NCBI GenBank assembly: GCA_001969505.1
Contig: LSSK01000914.1
Coordinates: forward strand, 1 to 21,506
Direction of reading: 5' to 3'
Origin: Zancudomyces culisetae
Lineage: Eukaryota > Kickxellomycota > Harpellomycetes > Harpellales > Legeriomycetaceae
DNA: 21,506 nucleotides
Shown here: positions 8,736 through 21,506 of the stretch, in pieces
Position numbering within the stretch: the first letter of the stretch is position 1
Layout of the letters: the number at the start of each line of letters is the position of its first letter
The notes under the pieces: generated by a model
The model's input: the letters and a program-made list of their open reading frames with translations, nothing else
Database searches by the model: none
Told to the model about the DNA's origin: nothing
Program-made: the position numbers and the translations under genes

Positions 8736-11203
8736 TTTCTAATTTCGTTTCTTTATCCCTTTACCTCACTTTATTATCTTGACTATTACTAATTTTTTCA
8801 CAAATGTACTCTAAGCAGAGGATTAGATGTACATATGGCAGTTAAAAGCTCGAACACCCTGTTGTGTATTTTTATAGCAGAAATGGATAAAGCTAAAACG
8901 GCAAATATCTGCAAGTTTAGATGTATCGCAACGGGGTTTCCTTTAGAGTCTAGTTAGCCTCGTTTTTTTTTTGCCAGACCACTTTCTGGCTCTTTAATAC
9001 TAAATCTCCAACTGTCTGGGATTGGCTTTAAATTTGCACTTGATGGAATTTACAAAAAAGCAATATCTAGCAAACCAACTGATGGTTTTCCCTGAATTTT
9101 TCTACTGATCACTTATTGTGCTGGGTTGTGTAATAAATACCCCCCCAAATAGTTTCACCAAATAGGCTATAGCTGGTAATTCTTGTTGTTAATAATGTTA
9201 ATCTCTGCAGAACAGACCAAACAAAGTGTTTCGCTTTACAAAAAAAAAATACCCCTGAGTATGTAATCAACCCACTTTCGCCCTATAAAAATTTTTTTTC
9301 ATCACCTTTTGCATGAAAATCAAAGCTTTTTATACCTTTTTTCTTTGATAGGGCGCTTTAATATATGCCCCATATAAACTTGGATGGTAGAGAGATCCAA
9401 CAATGTTAAAGTGGATGGTAACATGTGAAACCGGGAGTTAGTCTACGTTCCCTCGTGCACACCAAGTGCTTAATGCCTTTTTTATTATTTTGTGTCCTTT
9501 CGGGATGGTAGCGAAGTCCGAGCTAGTCAGAAAGCAGCGCTAAAGTGGTGGAAAAGGCGCTCATACTAGACGGCATCGCGTATATGTAGAATATGAAAGA
9601 TTCCTATTTCCTCCGTCCCTTTGCATACAACTCAACTCTACTGACATTTTCATCTTCATCTTGCCCTTTTTCATGCTTTCAGCTGGCCATTGCTGATCCG
9701 CACAGCCTTTTTCATGGAAAATACGCATGTATTTGAAACCACTTTATTCATTTATCGACGTGATCTTATTTGCTGAAAATAAACGAAAAAGTTAACCAAA
9801 ATATCGCTCCTTCTAGTCCTTCTGGCGGCTTTACCACTTAATATCTGCGATAAACAATGGGCTCATGAAAATACCAACCTTTTTCTCTTTGCCTTTTTTT
9901 CTCGGACGTTTTTGTATTTTTTGACTACTAGGTTTGAGAGAAGAAACACCCAGTTTTAGATAAAATATATTAGACATTTTGGTAAATTCGGTTCATTACA
10001 ATTATGAATAAATTGATATCTTTTTCTGGTACTAACCACAGAGTACTGATATAGTATTAGGGGAAAAAAAAGCCGGTTTGTGAATATTCTGCCCTAAAAC
10101 ACAGTATATTTGCTGGATCAGGATTATTCCAAACAACACTGTTTGAGCGGGATGGGCTTGGTGTAGTGTGAATCGAAACACCTTTTTGGTTAATGTTTTG
10201 CATTTAATATACAAGAAACTGTTTTTTTCATGTAACAGTATTTCGTAATATATAGGAGCACATCCTAAAAAAGTAACAAAACGGTCAGAAAAAAAATCCT
10301 AACAAGGTTATTTTTCGTACTTGCATTATTTCCATTCACATGAAAGTGAAACCCTGTAAAGACTGGATGCATTGTGATATATCTTGTAAATCGTATCAAG
10401 ACGATTGTGTTTTGCCTAAAGCCCGACCTTGGTGCTTGTGTCTGTACCATGTGCTTCGTATTGTACTTGCTAGCATCTTGTATTGTGATCACAAAACAAA
10501 GTTACTGTAAACCGAGTTGGATGAATGAAATTGTGTTATGGCCGAACTTACCTATATTGCATTCGCCACAACTAAGCCTATACCTTCTTCTATCCTCCAC
10601 TTCTGTTTACATACCCCGACCCTCTGCAAATGTTATCAACCTCTGATCAGAAATACCTACCTACCTACCTCTGCATATGTCTGCATATGTATACTGTTTA
10701 TATACCACTCTGCAATCAAAACTATACCAGTCATGTGCTTAATATTTCTAGTCTGCCATTTCAAAGCCTCTAAAAGGAGAATGCAAATAATCTGTGCATT
10801 TTTTTCTTGGTTTTGCGGAATGATCGCAAATATAATCACGTGTATTTCTGAATACTGGTTGGATTTTTAGTGCTACATGGTTCGTTGGGGATTATGAGTT
10901 CTCAAACCAACATCACCCACTAAAATACAGCGACTGTGGAAAAAGTGTCTTTAATTAATACATATTTACCCAAATTGCATAAAAAAAATAACAAAAAATA
11001 CTCATATTTGTCCAGGAATTGGTTTATTGAAACTCGAATTCTTGCCTAAATGCTTTAAAATAAGCGTTTTTTTAATTTTTTAATTTTTTAATTCTTTTTT
11101 TTGCAAAGAACATAGGTAAAGCAGACAGGTAAATTAAAATTCGAGTCACGATACTTTGTAATAAGGACATAAGACATCACAATATACAAAAACACGACTA
11201 ACA
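8736..11203. other. Gene-poor 2.5-kb region between divergent genes
   Basis: This lies between the start of the pantothenate kinase gene (minus) and the start of TMS1 (plus), so it must contain both promoters. It has many poly(T) and poly(A) runs, for example at 8964-8973 and 9241-9249. Short frames exist (up to 110 codons at 10538-10870) but none has a domain or coding-like composition. No tRNA-like TPsiC arm or other RNA gene was recognised by eye. The segment at about 9330-9600 is less AT-rich than its surroundings and unexplained. Confidence 0.5.
10654..10691 (+). repeat. Short tandem repeats: CTAC tetramer, then a doubled CTGCATATGT
   Basis: Four CTAC/CCTA-type units at about 10654-10670 are followed directly by two copies of the decamer CTGCATATGT (10671-10690). 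These are microsatellite-type repeats with no functional evidence. Confidence 0.55.
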
Positions 11204-13119
11204 ATGGGTGCAGTACTGGGCTGTTTATCGGGTCAAGCACTGACGTGTGTTACAGGCGCGGCATGCACTTGCTGCGGCTCGCTGCTGAACCAAATCAAAT
11301 TTAAAGGGTCGGTTTCCACAAGATTTGCGTACGCAGGCATTTTTATGAGCAATTCTCTGGTAAGTTTCTTGTTTATAAAATAAAATTGTAGCTTTATCAA
11401 GCATTTGATTTCTAGTTCATATTGTTACTTTCCCTTCAATCCATTTTTTTCAAATTATGCTCGTATACTCATATTTGTTAAAAATGCATATATCCCGATT
11501 TTGTAGCTTGCATGGATAATGACTACCAATTGGGGGATAGAAAAGATCAAATATATAACTTATGGGTTTGTGAATTTGAAATGCCCAGAGAACGTTTGTT
11601 ACGGAATCATGGCAGTAAGTACCCAACTATAAAATGTTTTTATTGTATTTTTCTTTTGCCCAGAAGGCAAGAGAAACCCCAGTAGAACAAGGCTGGCCAA
11701 TATTATTCGAAAAAACATGTAAAAGCACGAGTTTTGCTTATTAAATACTCGAAATATGGAAATAGGTGCATCGCGTGTGCTTTGCACAGGCCTTATGGCA
11801 CGTAATACTGGGAGCTTTGGTATACGGAGTAAATTACAGCCAAGAAAGAAGAGCGAAAATACAGAATGGGTGAGTTTTTTTCTTTTCTTTTCACATCTTT
11901 GCCTTTTTTTTCACTTGCTATTCGAGTGTGAGGTTTAACTCGTAGTAAAATATCAAACAGTTCTAAAAAATAAATCAAATATACATTTTAGATATTGGGG
12001 ATTCAAATGGTTCGGGTTGTTGGCACTGATTATCCTATCATTCTTTATTCCAAACGAATTCTATAGAGTGTACGGAACGTATTTGGCACCAATAGGAGCG
12101 GCAATTTCGATATTTATTCAACTGGTTCTTCTTGTGGACTTTGCCCACAATATTGCAGAATACTGCATAGAAAGATACGAAGAAACATACAACGATAATT
12201 GGAAATATGTATTGATAGGGGGCACATTAACATCATACCTAGTATTCATGGGATTGATGATCACACAATATGTGATGTTTGGCAAATCAGGATGTGGACT
12301 TAACCAGCTATTCATAACAGCAAATGCTATAATATGTCTGTTGGCGTCATTTGTAGCAATCAATCCAAAGGTACAAGAAGTCAATTTCAAATCGGGGTTG
12401 GCACAATCGGCAATGGTATCGATATATGCTACGTATTTGGTTACAAGTGCTTTAATAGGTCTGCCAGTTGGAGGGAAAATACCATCTCAATGCAACCCAC
12501 TGATTGAAAATTCTGGCACCCGAACCACACTGATAGTGTTTGGTGCTATTTTTACAATGGCAGCCATTTGCTATTCCACTTCTACAGCAGCAACCAACAG
12601 TGGGTCACTAATAAATCCATCCGAGTATGGACCGATTCGACTGATTGACAATTCGTTGTTGATGGAGGATTCGGGGGTTTCAGAATCAGAACTTCGAAAC
12701 CGAGCAGTTAATGATGCGGTTGCCAGTGGTGCCTTACCCAGCGCAGCTGTTATGGATATGCCCGAGTCACCGAGTGGACTAAATAATGGTGGTAATGGTG
12801 ATGAGCAGGAATCTGAAGACGACGAAAAACATGGAGTAATCTACAACTACTCGTTTTTCCATTTTATTTTTTGTGTTGCTGCAATGTATATGGCAATGCT
12901 GCTCACTAATTGGAACAGTATTGATGCTAATTCTGGTGATTTTATAATCATTGGGCGAAGTATGGCAGCGGTCTGGGTCAAAGTTGTTTCTAGCTGGGCG
13001 TGTGTTGCACTGTATGTTTGGACGTTGGTGGCCCCTGTAGTTTTATCCGACAGGTAAGATATTCTCCTCCCGTTTCTGTTAGGGATTTTGTAACTGCGTA
13101 TATATTTATTCATGAGTAA
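11204..13119 (+). CDS. TMS1: TMS1/SERINC family multipass membrane protein
   Basis: SERINC/TMS proteins are multipass membrane proteins linked to serine incorporation into lipids and, more recently, to phospholipid scrambling. Model: exons 11204-11359, 11507-11614, 11766-11869, 11992-13053 and 13083-13119, giving 488 residues (family about 450-480). The N terminus has the typical Gly/Ala/Cys-rich first helix with a cysteine cluster (CTCCGS). SNSLLAWIM spans the first junction, CPENVCYG is followed by VHRVCFAQALWH, and about ten hydrophobic helices follow. A variable acidic loop (about residues 380-415, ending in a Glu/Asp run) precedes the last three helices, and the end carries the family signature WTLVAPVVL-DRDF. 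The DRDF end requires a 29-nt intron (13054-13082); without it the protein stops at 13057 directly after DR. The first four exons are secure, the last is not. Confidence 0.88.
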
Positions 13120-13507
13120 CAGTTGGGACCAGATTAACCTGAGCTGGCAAATAAAAATAGATATGACTGATTATTACCGCGCTTTTATCAGCAGGTTGCC
13201 GATTGTTGTTTTAATATCTTTTTAGTTTTATTTTATTACGCGTCTATAAGTCAGCTTGAAAGCCGGCTAATGTAACAGATTAGTAAATATACGGCCTGCA
13301 TTAACAAATTGTTTTTTTTTTGATTGTTTTATTTCAAACACATTTGGTGTTGTTTGTAAAAATGCAAATACACAAAAAAAATTACAAGACGCCAGACTGC
13401 TTAAAAAGCAAATCGAAGCCTTTGAATTAGTATAATTTTTGATTCAAAAAAGAGAATAGAAATCCAATACCAATTTATATATATATATATGAAAGGTAGT
13501 ATACAAA
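13120..13507. other. Short intergenic region with TA-repeat before the next gene
   Basis: This AT-rich gap between TMS1 and the Shg1-Tudor gene has poly(T) at 13312-13321 and an alternating TA run at about 13476-13490, which ends 17 nt before the next start codon. The TA run may act as a TATA-type element or be a plain microsatellite. Nothing coding is seen. Confidence 0.45.
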
Positions 13508-14989
13508 ATGTCAGATATTGAAGACAAAATTATAAAGGAATTTAAGAGGTGCGGCGATTTTGACACATTTCGGAGGGAAATTTACCACGAATTTGAAAAA
13601 TGGGTAAGTAGCTACGTTGGCCTGCATGCGTTTACCTTTTTTCTTTACTTGGCAATTGCAAATTCAGTGAAAAGAAAGTAGTACCGAGTGCATAAAGTAA
13701 ATGTATGTATAATTTGATAATGGGTGCTATCAACATAGGACAAGGACTTGCGATTCAAAGAGCAGGTTATCAAGACGATCGAGGATAGTGTAGCAAACAC
13801 AAAAACGGGGGTAAATAACCGGATTGGACTAGAGAACAAAATCGACGAGATATTTGAAAGGTGAGTATGATGGATTATAGGGACTACATAACATCGTGTT
13901 GTTTTTCTCTCTCTGTGTGTGTGATACCAAACAAAAGGGAGAAAATACAAGATCTTTATTTGTTGGATAATGGATAATAGACGAGGAACTTGGGATCATT
14001 TACAGCGAGAAATCAAAATGCGGATTAAAAGCGATAAAGAGATGTTTGAGCGGATAAATGGACGAATACATGAAAATATTCAAAAGACTGGTAAGTTTGT
14101 AAAAGTATATTCACTTGTGGTATCTTTGGTGCTTTTTTTTTGTTTATTTTTCTTTTGGGGTTTGAGATATAAACATAGAAATATGCATATAGGAGATAAA
14201 GAGGGCGTAGAATTTTCAAACAGAATGGATATTAAGTCACTGAAAAGCAATGGAAGGAACAAGAACTCCAAGGATCTGGGAATTTTATTTGAGGGAAATG
14301 TAGTTGTTGCAATGCTGGAACTGAGCCAGCTAACTGGCGTGCAGCATCCCAAAGTGTACAGCGCTAATGGTTCTGTTTGTGATCAGAATACACGGGCACT
14401 GACAACAGTGCAGATAGTACGTGTGGATTTGGGGGCGAATAGCTGTCTGGTTAGGCGAATAGTAGGTGAAGAGGACCAAGGGAGCGAAGGGTTGTATACA
14501 GTTGGATTCAGAGATTTGATCAAGTTAGGGATGGATTTAGGGAATGGGACCAAGACATCGCCGATTGAAAGGGGAAGTAAGGTGTATTTCTTGAATTATG
14601 AATATCAAAAAATAGAAAAGGAGCAGAAGCAGGAACAGGAGCCACATGTATCAACATCGATTCGTCAGCAGGATGAGTATATGTATGGAACGGTTGTTGA
14701 GGTAGTAAAAGGAGACATAAATAAGGATGAAGGTGGAAATGGAGATACTAATATTGAAGTTGTAGTTGAGGTAGTAGCAAATACCGGTAGTGGTATGAGC
14801 GGAGGTGGGGTACAACAGAGAAAGGTATCATTGAATGACATGTTTTCATTTGGAGCGATTTCTGAGCAGGATAGAAGCAAGTTATACTTTGATTTTTTAC
14901 GGGATAAAGGTGGGAAAGGAAATCGTGATGAAATGAATGAGAACTTGACTGGTGATGAAATGGAAATGGAAATGGACGAGAGTGAATAG
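13508..14989 (+). CDS. Shg1/BOD1-domain protein with a C-terminal SGF29-like Tudor region
   Basis: Model: exons 13508-13603, 13739-13860, 13981-14090 and 14193-14989, introns of 135, 120 and 102 nt, giving 374 residues. Residues about 5-110 fit the Shg1/BOD1 family: IIKEFKRCGDFDTFRREI, then two helical segments ending in RRGTWDHLQREI and ERINGRIHENIQKT. Shg1 is a subunit of the Set1/COMPASS H3K4 methyltransferase; BOD1 acts in PP2A-B56 inhibition and chromosome alignment. From about residue 140 the order of beta-strand blocks (GNVVVAML; TVQIVRVD...LYTVGFRDLIKLG; GSKVYFLNYE; YMYGTVVEVV; IEVVVEVV; VSLNDMFSF) matches the two Tudor folds of SGF29, the SAGA subunit that binds H3K4me2/3. That match is by eye and divergent. 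The acidic tail has repeated Glu-Met. The TAG acceptor at 13980 keeps both halves in frame; an AAG acceptor at 13937 would instead end the protein at 13977. Confidence 0.65.
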
Positions 14990-15083
14990 TGGTGAATTGA
15001 AGGGATATTTCCAAAAAAAAAGTGTGAAAGCGGCTTTTTGGATATTTAGGACGAATAAAGTTTAAAAGCTCTTTGATTGCTGT

Positions 15084-15132
15084 TACTAATACTAATACTA
15101 ATACTATTGCTATTGCTATTGCTATTACTAAT
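15084..15132 (+). repeat. ACTAAT / GCTATT tandem hexamers
   Basis: About four ACTAAT-like units run directly into four GCTATT-like units, two related hexamers with one shared TA core, suggesting slippage followed by point change. They lie about 95 nt after the stop of the Shg1-Tudor gene, so they may be in its 3' UTR. Confidence 0.65.
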
Positions 15133-15549
15133 TCTTTTAATCCTATATTTCTGTTTTTTTAAAAGTAAAAGGAATGAGGAATAAACAACTATATTAATGT
15201 AAAATATGTTTATGTTTTGTTTTATTATATTATTTGAGAATGACTAATAATGATAATGGGGGGGGAAGCTTGTTATATAAAAATAAAGAAACCGAGATCA
15301 TGGTATAAAAGTAAAATGAAAATACAAAGCAAGGTGGAATATTAAAGAGTAAAGCCAAAATGTTAATGAAATGATATAAAAAGAGGTCAATACAAAAAGA
15401 AAGAGAGGGAATCAAATCATTTTTTTAAGCTTTGACACAAGACAGCATTTGAATATATCTGGTGTATGGTTTATAGTAATGGGATTACAAGATAATAAAG
15501 CTTGATCATAAAGGGACTTTTAAAATAAAAAGAAGTTTAGGGAAGGGAT

Positions 15550-15660
15550 ATACAAAAGATATAAAAGATACAAAAGATACAAAAGACACAAAAGATACAA
15601 AAGATACAGAAGACACAAAAGATACAAAAGATGCCAAAATATACAAAAATATACAAAATA
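15550..15660 (+). repeat. ACAAAAGAT nonamer tandem array
   Basis: About ten to twelve copies of a 9-bp unit, consensus ACAAAAGAT with variants ending GAC or beginning ATA and decaying towards ACAAAATAT at the right end. Because the period is a multiple of three, the minus strand reads as an open Cys-Ile-Phe/Cys-Val-Phe repeat, which explains the spurious frame there. Confidence 0.7.
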
Positions 15661-15914
15661 TAAATTTTTTTAAAAAAAGGTGATTGTATCAGGGGAGGGG
15701 ATGGAAGAGGAGAGGAGTTTAAAGATATTAGAAAGAGCACAAAAGGATGATGTATGTCATTCTGTTTTGTTTTAAATTGTTTTAATGTTGGTCTTGTGAA
15801 TCATTTGTAAAAATAAAAATACTTTAATAGGAGTAAAAGAGTCGGTGGACGGGGGATAGTGGGGATTAGAGTGGAATATTGGAGATCAAACAATTGATAT
15901 TCCAAGTTTTTCCG

Positions 15915-15941
15915 TAAAAAGTAAAAAGTAAAAAGTAAAAA
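15915..15941 (+). repeat. AAAAAGT tandem heptamer
   Basis: Three and a half copies of GTAAAAA in an intergenic purine-rich region; an ordinary microsatellite. Confidence 0.6.
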
Positions 15942-16184
15942 TATACCAAGAATACCAAGAATGTGGTATCTAAGGTTTCCATTTACAAATATATAAATAT
16001 ATAAAAGATAAAAAAATTAGTTTTTTTACTTTTTATTTTTTCGGGTTTGGATTGTCAAAGGAATTTGAATTAAGATTAGCTGGGAAAACTTTTTAATTTT
16101 TATTGTTTTTGTGGTCTAAAGAAAAGAAAAGAAAAAGAAATAATAATAATATAAAATAGGTTCTCATCAAAGCTAAAATAAAAA

Positions 16185-16240
16185 TAAAGGCAAAAGCAAA
16201 AGCAAAAGCAAAAATAATATTAGTAATAGTAATAGTAATA
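16185..16240 (+). repeat. GCAAAA hexamers followed by AGTAAT hexamers
   Basis: Four GCAAAA units are followed by three AGTAAT-type units, about 80-130 nt upstream of the Miro start codon, so within its likely promoter or 5' UTR. Confidence 0.6.
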
Positions 16241-16320
16241 ACAATTATCGTGGTAAAAATCATTAAATAAATCTAGCAGTAGAGCAAAAGTAGCGATTAA
16301 TATAGATATATAGTTAGAAA

Positions 16321-19482
<3,162 letters not shown>

Positions 19483-19486
<4 letters not shown>

Positions 19487-20967
19487 ATCTCAAGCTCCAT
19501 AATCTCTTGCTCATACTTACTAACCATTCCAAGCATCTGTTCCCGTTGTCGTCCCACCTCAATCGCAGCTTTCTCCACCTGCTCCCGCGCCCTCTCCACT
19601 TCCCGTCTTTCCCTCTCCAGTTCTCCTCTCTTTTCTCCCTCTCCTCCCCCTCCTCCCCCTCCTCCTTCTTCTTCTTCTTCCTCCATTCCTTTATTTTTTA
19701 AATCTCCATACCTTTCTTCTTTATGTATATTACCTTCACTTTCTCTTGCATATTCTCTTTTTTTACTATTTATAATCTTGGTTAGTGTTACTATTGTCCC
19801 CTGTTGTTTCTCTATTTGCTGCAACAGCTCATTAATAACCTGTTGTTGTTCATTATTAACCCGTTGCATTTCCTCTCTTTCCTTTTCTCTTTCCTTCTCT
19901 TTCTCCTTTTCTTTCTCCTTATCTTTAACCTCTCCTCTTACTCCCTCGTCTTCTCTTTTCCTCCCAAGTTTATTGATCCCCAAAAGTATTGCATCCAAAC
20001 TAAACATATCTCCCTCCTCTGTTTCCCCATTTACTACTCTAACCTGCTCCCCAACTGCCATTATTGCTCGTTTCAATCTCTCGTTTTCCCTAATCAGCTC
20101 CCTTTCATTTTCCTCGTAATTTTTCTCCAACTCTCTAATCATTTTTTCAACTTCTTCTCCCTCTTTCCCAATAGCCCCAACATGATCTCGCACCTCTACT
20201 CTTCCATTACTCATAGTACCATTTCCACCTACACTTCCACTTCCACTTCCATTCCCACCACCACTATATCGTTCACTCAATAGTTTCTGCATTCGGTCTC
20301 TTAGTCGCTGCATTTCCAAATCTCGTTTCTTGACCTGTTGTGCAAACTGTGTCTTGTTAACCTCAAGCCCCGTCATACAACGCCTGACCTCCCGTTCAAG
20401 CCGTGTCTTATCATCCCGCAACCTATCGCTCTCTCGGCGCATTCGCTCCACCTCGTGCGAAAACTTGGCGTTACGCCCACATTCCCGCTCATATTGCTCG
20501 CGCAACCGGCTAATTTTAGCCATCAAATCCTGCTCATCCAAATCTCGTTGCCGCAGTTTGGCAACCAATGTGCGTTCAGCAGTACACCGTGCCCGTACCA
20601 ACCCAAGCAGCCGATCAAGACTCTCGACAATCCGTGTACTGTCCTCAAGTTCTTCCGGAAGCACCGATACTCGCAGTGGACAGGGCAAGCCGAGACCCAA
20701 CAGCTCTCGATTGATATGATGTAGCTGTCGTGTCAGTGCTTCACGTTCTACCATACCGCTTTGTATCATTAGCTGTTGTGTCCGCCCAAGTTCGACATTT
20801 CCATCTTGCGCAAGTCCAAATACTTGGTCATCAATCATTTTTTCTCCATACAACCGCCCATCGTAGTTCATTTCTTCTCCTATATCCGCCACTTCGAACA
20901 GATTGTCGTCGCTACCTGGATCGTACTGTGGCATTGCCAAAACCCTGTTACTTTTTTGGCTCCACAT
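19483..20967 (-). CDS. ADIP-domain (SSX2IP/Msd1-type) coiled-coil protein
   Basis: This single-exon frame encodes 494 residues from ATG at 20967. Residues about 73-233 fit the ADIP (afadin- and alpha-actinin-binding) domain: HINRELLGLGLPCPL near the start, a long uninterrupted coiled coil rich in Arg, Glu and Leu, and a closing AQQVKKRDLEMQRLRDRMQKLL. In animals SSX2IP works at centrosomes and junctions; in fission yeast the related Msd1 anchors microtubule minus ends at the spindle pole body, so a microtubule-organising role is inferred. After the domain come a Gly/Ser linker (about 235-250), further coiled coil, a Lys-Glu repeat (about 345-360), and Glu and Gly runs (about 430-445). The conserved part is N-terminal and the C half is low-complexity. 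A second ATG at residue 12 could also serve as the start. The stop overlaps that of Miro. Confidence 0.75.
19648..19685 (-). repeat. Triplet tracts encoding poly-Glu and poly-Gly in the ADIP protein
   Basis: On the coding (minus) strand GAA/GAG triplets pass into GGA/GGG triplets, encoding a run of about seven Glu followed by about nine Gly near residues 430-446. Another purine-only tract (19881-19925) encodes the Lys-Glu repeat. Confidence 0.65.
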
Positions 20968-21506
20968 TTCGTCTTTTAAATCTTTTTATTTCCTTTTTTA
21001 TTTCCTTTGGTAACCCCCCTTTACCATTACTTTTACCTTTTCCTTTTTCTTTACCTTTACCTTTACCTTTGATGTAGGTACTAAAATATATATTGAATGT
21101 GTGCAATAAAAATGAAAAATATTTCGAAATGTTTGCAAATTTAAATGTTTTATCAGTAAATTAATTAATCCCACATGTTTATTTACATTCACAATTTTTT
21201 TTCTAATTATTTTACTTTATTTTATTTTACATTATTTTGTATATATATTTTTTAATAATTTCGATTTAATAGCAATACTATATTATTTTCAACAGTAAAA
21301 ATTTACGAGAAAATTACCATTAGTATATAAAAAAAATATCTAGAAATTATTCTAGTAGGTTAAGCTGTAGTTGAAATCTAGGTAGCAATAATGAAAATCA
21401 ATTATAATCCGATCCTATTTTATTGACGTATTTGAATTGAAAAAACTGTCTTGTAAAAAGCACTTTTACATTAATTGTTCTAACTCTTTTCTGAAGATGG
21501 GGAGGG
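20968..21506. other. AT-rich 5' flank of the ADIP gene, no supported gene
   Basis: The first 100 bp continue the pyrimidine-rich character of the neighbouring gene, with CCTTTA hexamer repeats at about 21030-21070; the rest is AT-rich with no coding signal. It should contain the promoter of the minus-strand gene. No feature can be supported in the last 400 bp. Confidence 0.5.

Larger units (their letters stand above)
14990..16320. other. Purine-rich, repeat-rich intergenic region
   Basis: This 1.3-kb stretch is mostly A and G on the plus strand and packed with microsatellites: trinucleotide- and hexamer-type ACTAAT/TTGCTA units at 15084-15132, nonamers at 15550-15660, AAAAAGT at 15915-15941, AAAGC hexamers and AGTAAT units at about 16185-16240. 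No reading frame with coding character was found; the one open frame (minus, 15537-15740) is produced by the nonamer repeat. It must include the 3' UTR of the Shg1-Tudor gene and the promoter of the Miro gene. Confidence 0.55.

Noticed and set aside
9330-9600. Possible Pol III-transcribed SINE or tRNA-derived sequence
   Set aside because: The region is less AT-rich than its flanks, but I could not find convincing A and B boxes or a cloverleaf.
10265-10620. Possible minus-strand spliced gene with a GTAAGT donor near 10551 and an acceptor near 10505
   Set aside because: All three phases hit a stop soon after the acceptor, and the joined peptide has no recognisable similarity.
10538-10870. Open frame of 110 codons in the gene-poor region
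   Set aside because: It runs through a CTAC microsatellite, has many Cys, Ile and Phe typical of chance AT-rich frames, and no domain is recognisable.
13938-13977. A separate short Shg1/BOD1 protein ending at 13977, overlapping a second gene starting at ATG 13970
   Set aside because: It needs an AAAAG acceptor, while all other introns here except the tentative EMC10 exon 4 site end in TAG; the TAG at 13980 joins the halves in frame and completes the expected second helical half of the Shg1/BOD1 domain.
14091-14192. Transmembrane segment in the Shg1-Tudor protein
   Set aside because: The hydrophobic stretch lies entirely within a clear GTAAGT...TAG intron; kept only as a retention possibility.
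15537-15740. Minus-strand Cys-Ile-Phe repeat protein
   Set aside because: It arises from a 9-bp microsatellite whose period preserves any frame; no other coding signal.

Overview
The window looks like nuclear DNA of an AT-rich fungus, most plausibly a zygomycete-grade (early-diverging) lineage. The evidence is a fungal-type gene set, GT-AG introns mostly of 100-310 nt ending in TAG, and a decayed gag-like retroelement ORF of a kind I associate with zygomycete genomes. The lineage is an inference; the eukaryotic, intron-rich nature is seen directly. No rRNA, tRNA, CRISPR or bacterial-type operon was found. All multi-exon models were spliced by hand from donor and acceptor sites, reading phase and family conservation, with no transcript evidence.

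Layout. 1-404: 3' end of a retroposed transcript (open ORF, AATAAA, genomic poly(A)). 1654-3443 (+): bacterial-type, presumably mitochondrial, tryptophanyl-tRNA synthetase, four exons. 3801-4694: a perfect palindrome followed by a broken gag-like retroelement ORF. 4875-5883 (+): EMC10, a subunit of the ER membrane protein insertase complex, four exons. 5860-8735 (-): a PANK4-type pantothenate kinase/DUF89 phosphatase fusion, two exons, overlapping EMC10 tail to tail by 24 bp. 8736-11203: gene-poor intergenic DNA. 11204-13119 (+): TMS1/SERINC membrane protein. 13508-14989 (+): Shg1/BOD1 domain joined to a region resembling the SGF29 tandem Tudor. 14990-16320: purine-rich simple repeats. 16321-19486 (+): Miro/Gem1 GTPase with an unusual acidic insert, five exons. 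19483-20967 (-): ADIP (SSX2IP/Msd1-type) coiled-coil protein, overlapping Miro by 4 bp. 20968-21506: AT-rich flank.

These are independent housekeeping genes: mitochondrial translation, ER membrane biogenesis, CoA metabolism, membrane lipid/serine handling, chromatin, mitochondrial dynamics and microtubule anchoring. I see no operon-like pathway. The most interesting points are the predicted Shg1-Tudor fusion (an H3K4-methylation-complex domain next to a possible methyl-lysine reader), a PANK4-type enzyme that keeps the kinase residues lost in animal PANK4, two convergent gene pairs overlapping in coding sequence, a possible 29-nt intron, the acidic insert in Miro, and an abrupt purine-to-pyrimidine strand switch inside Miro near 18,550.
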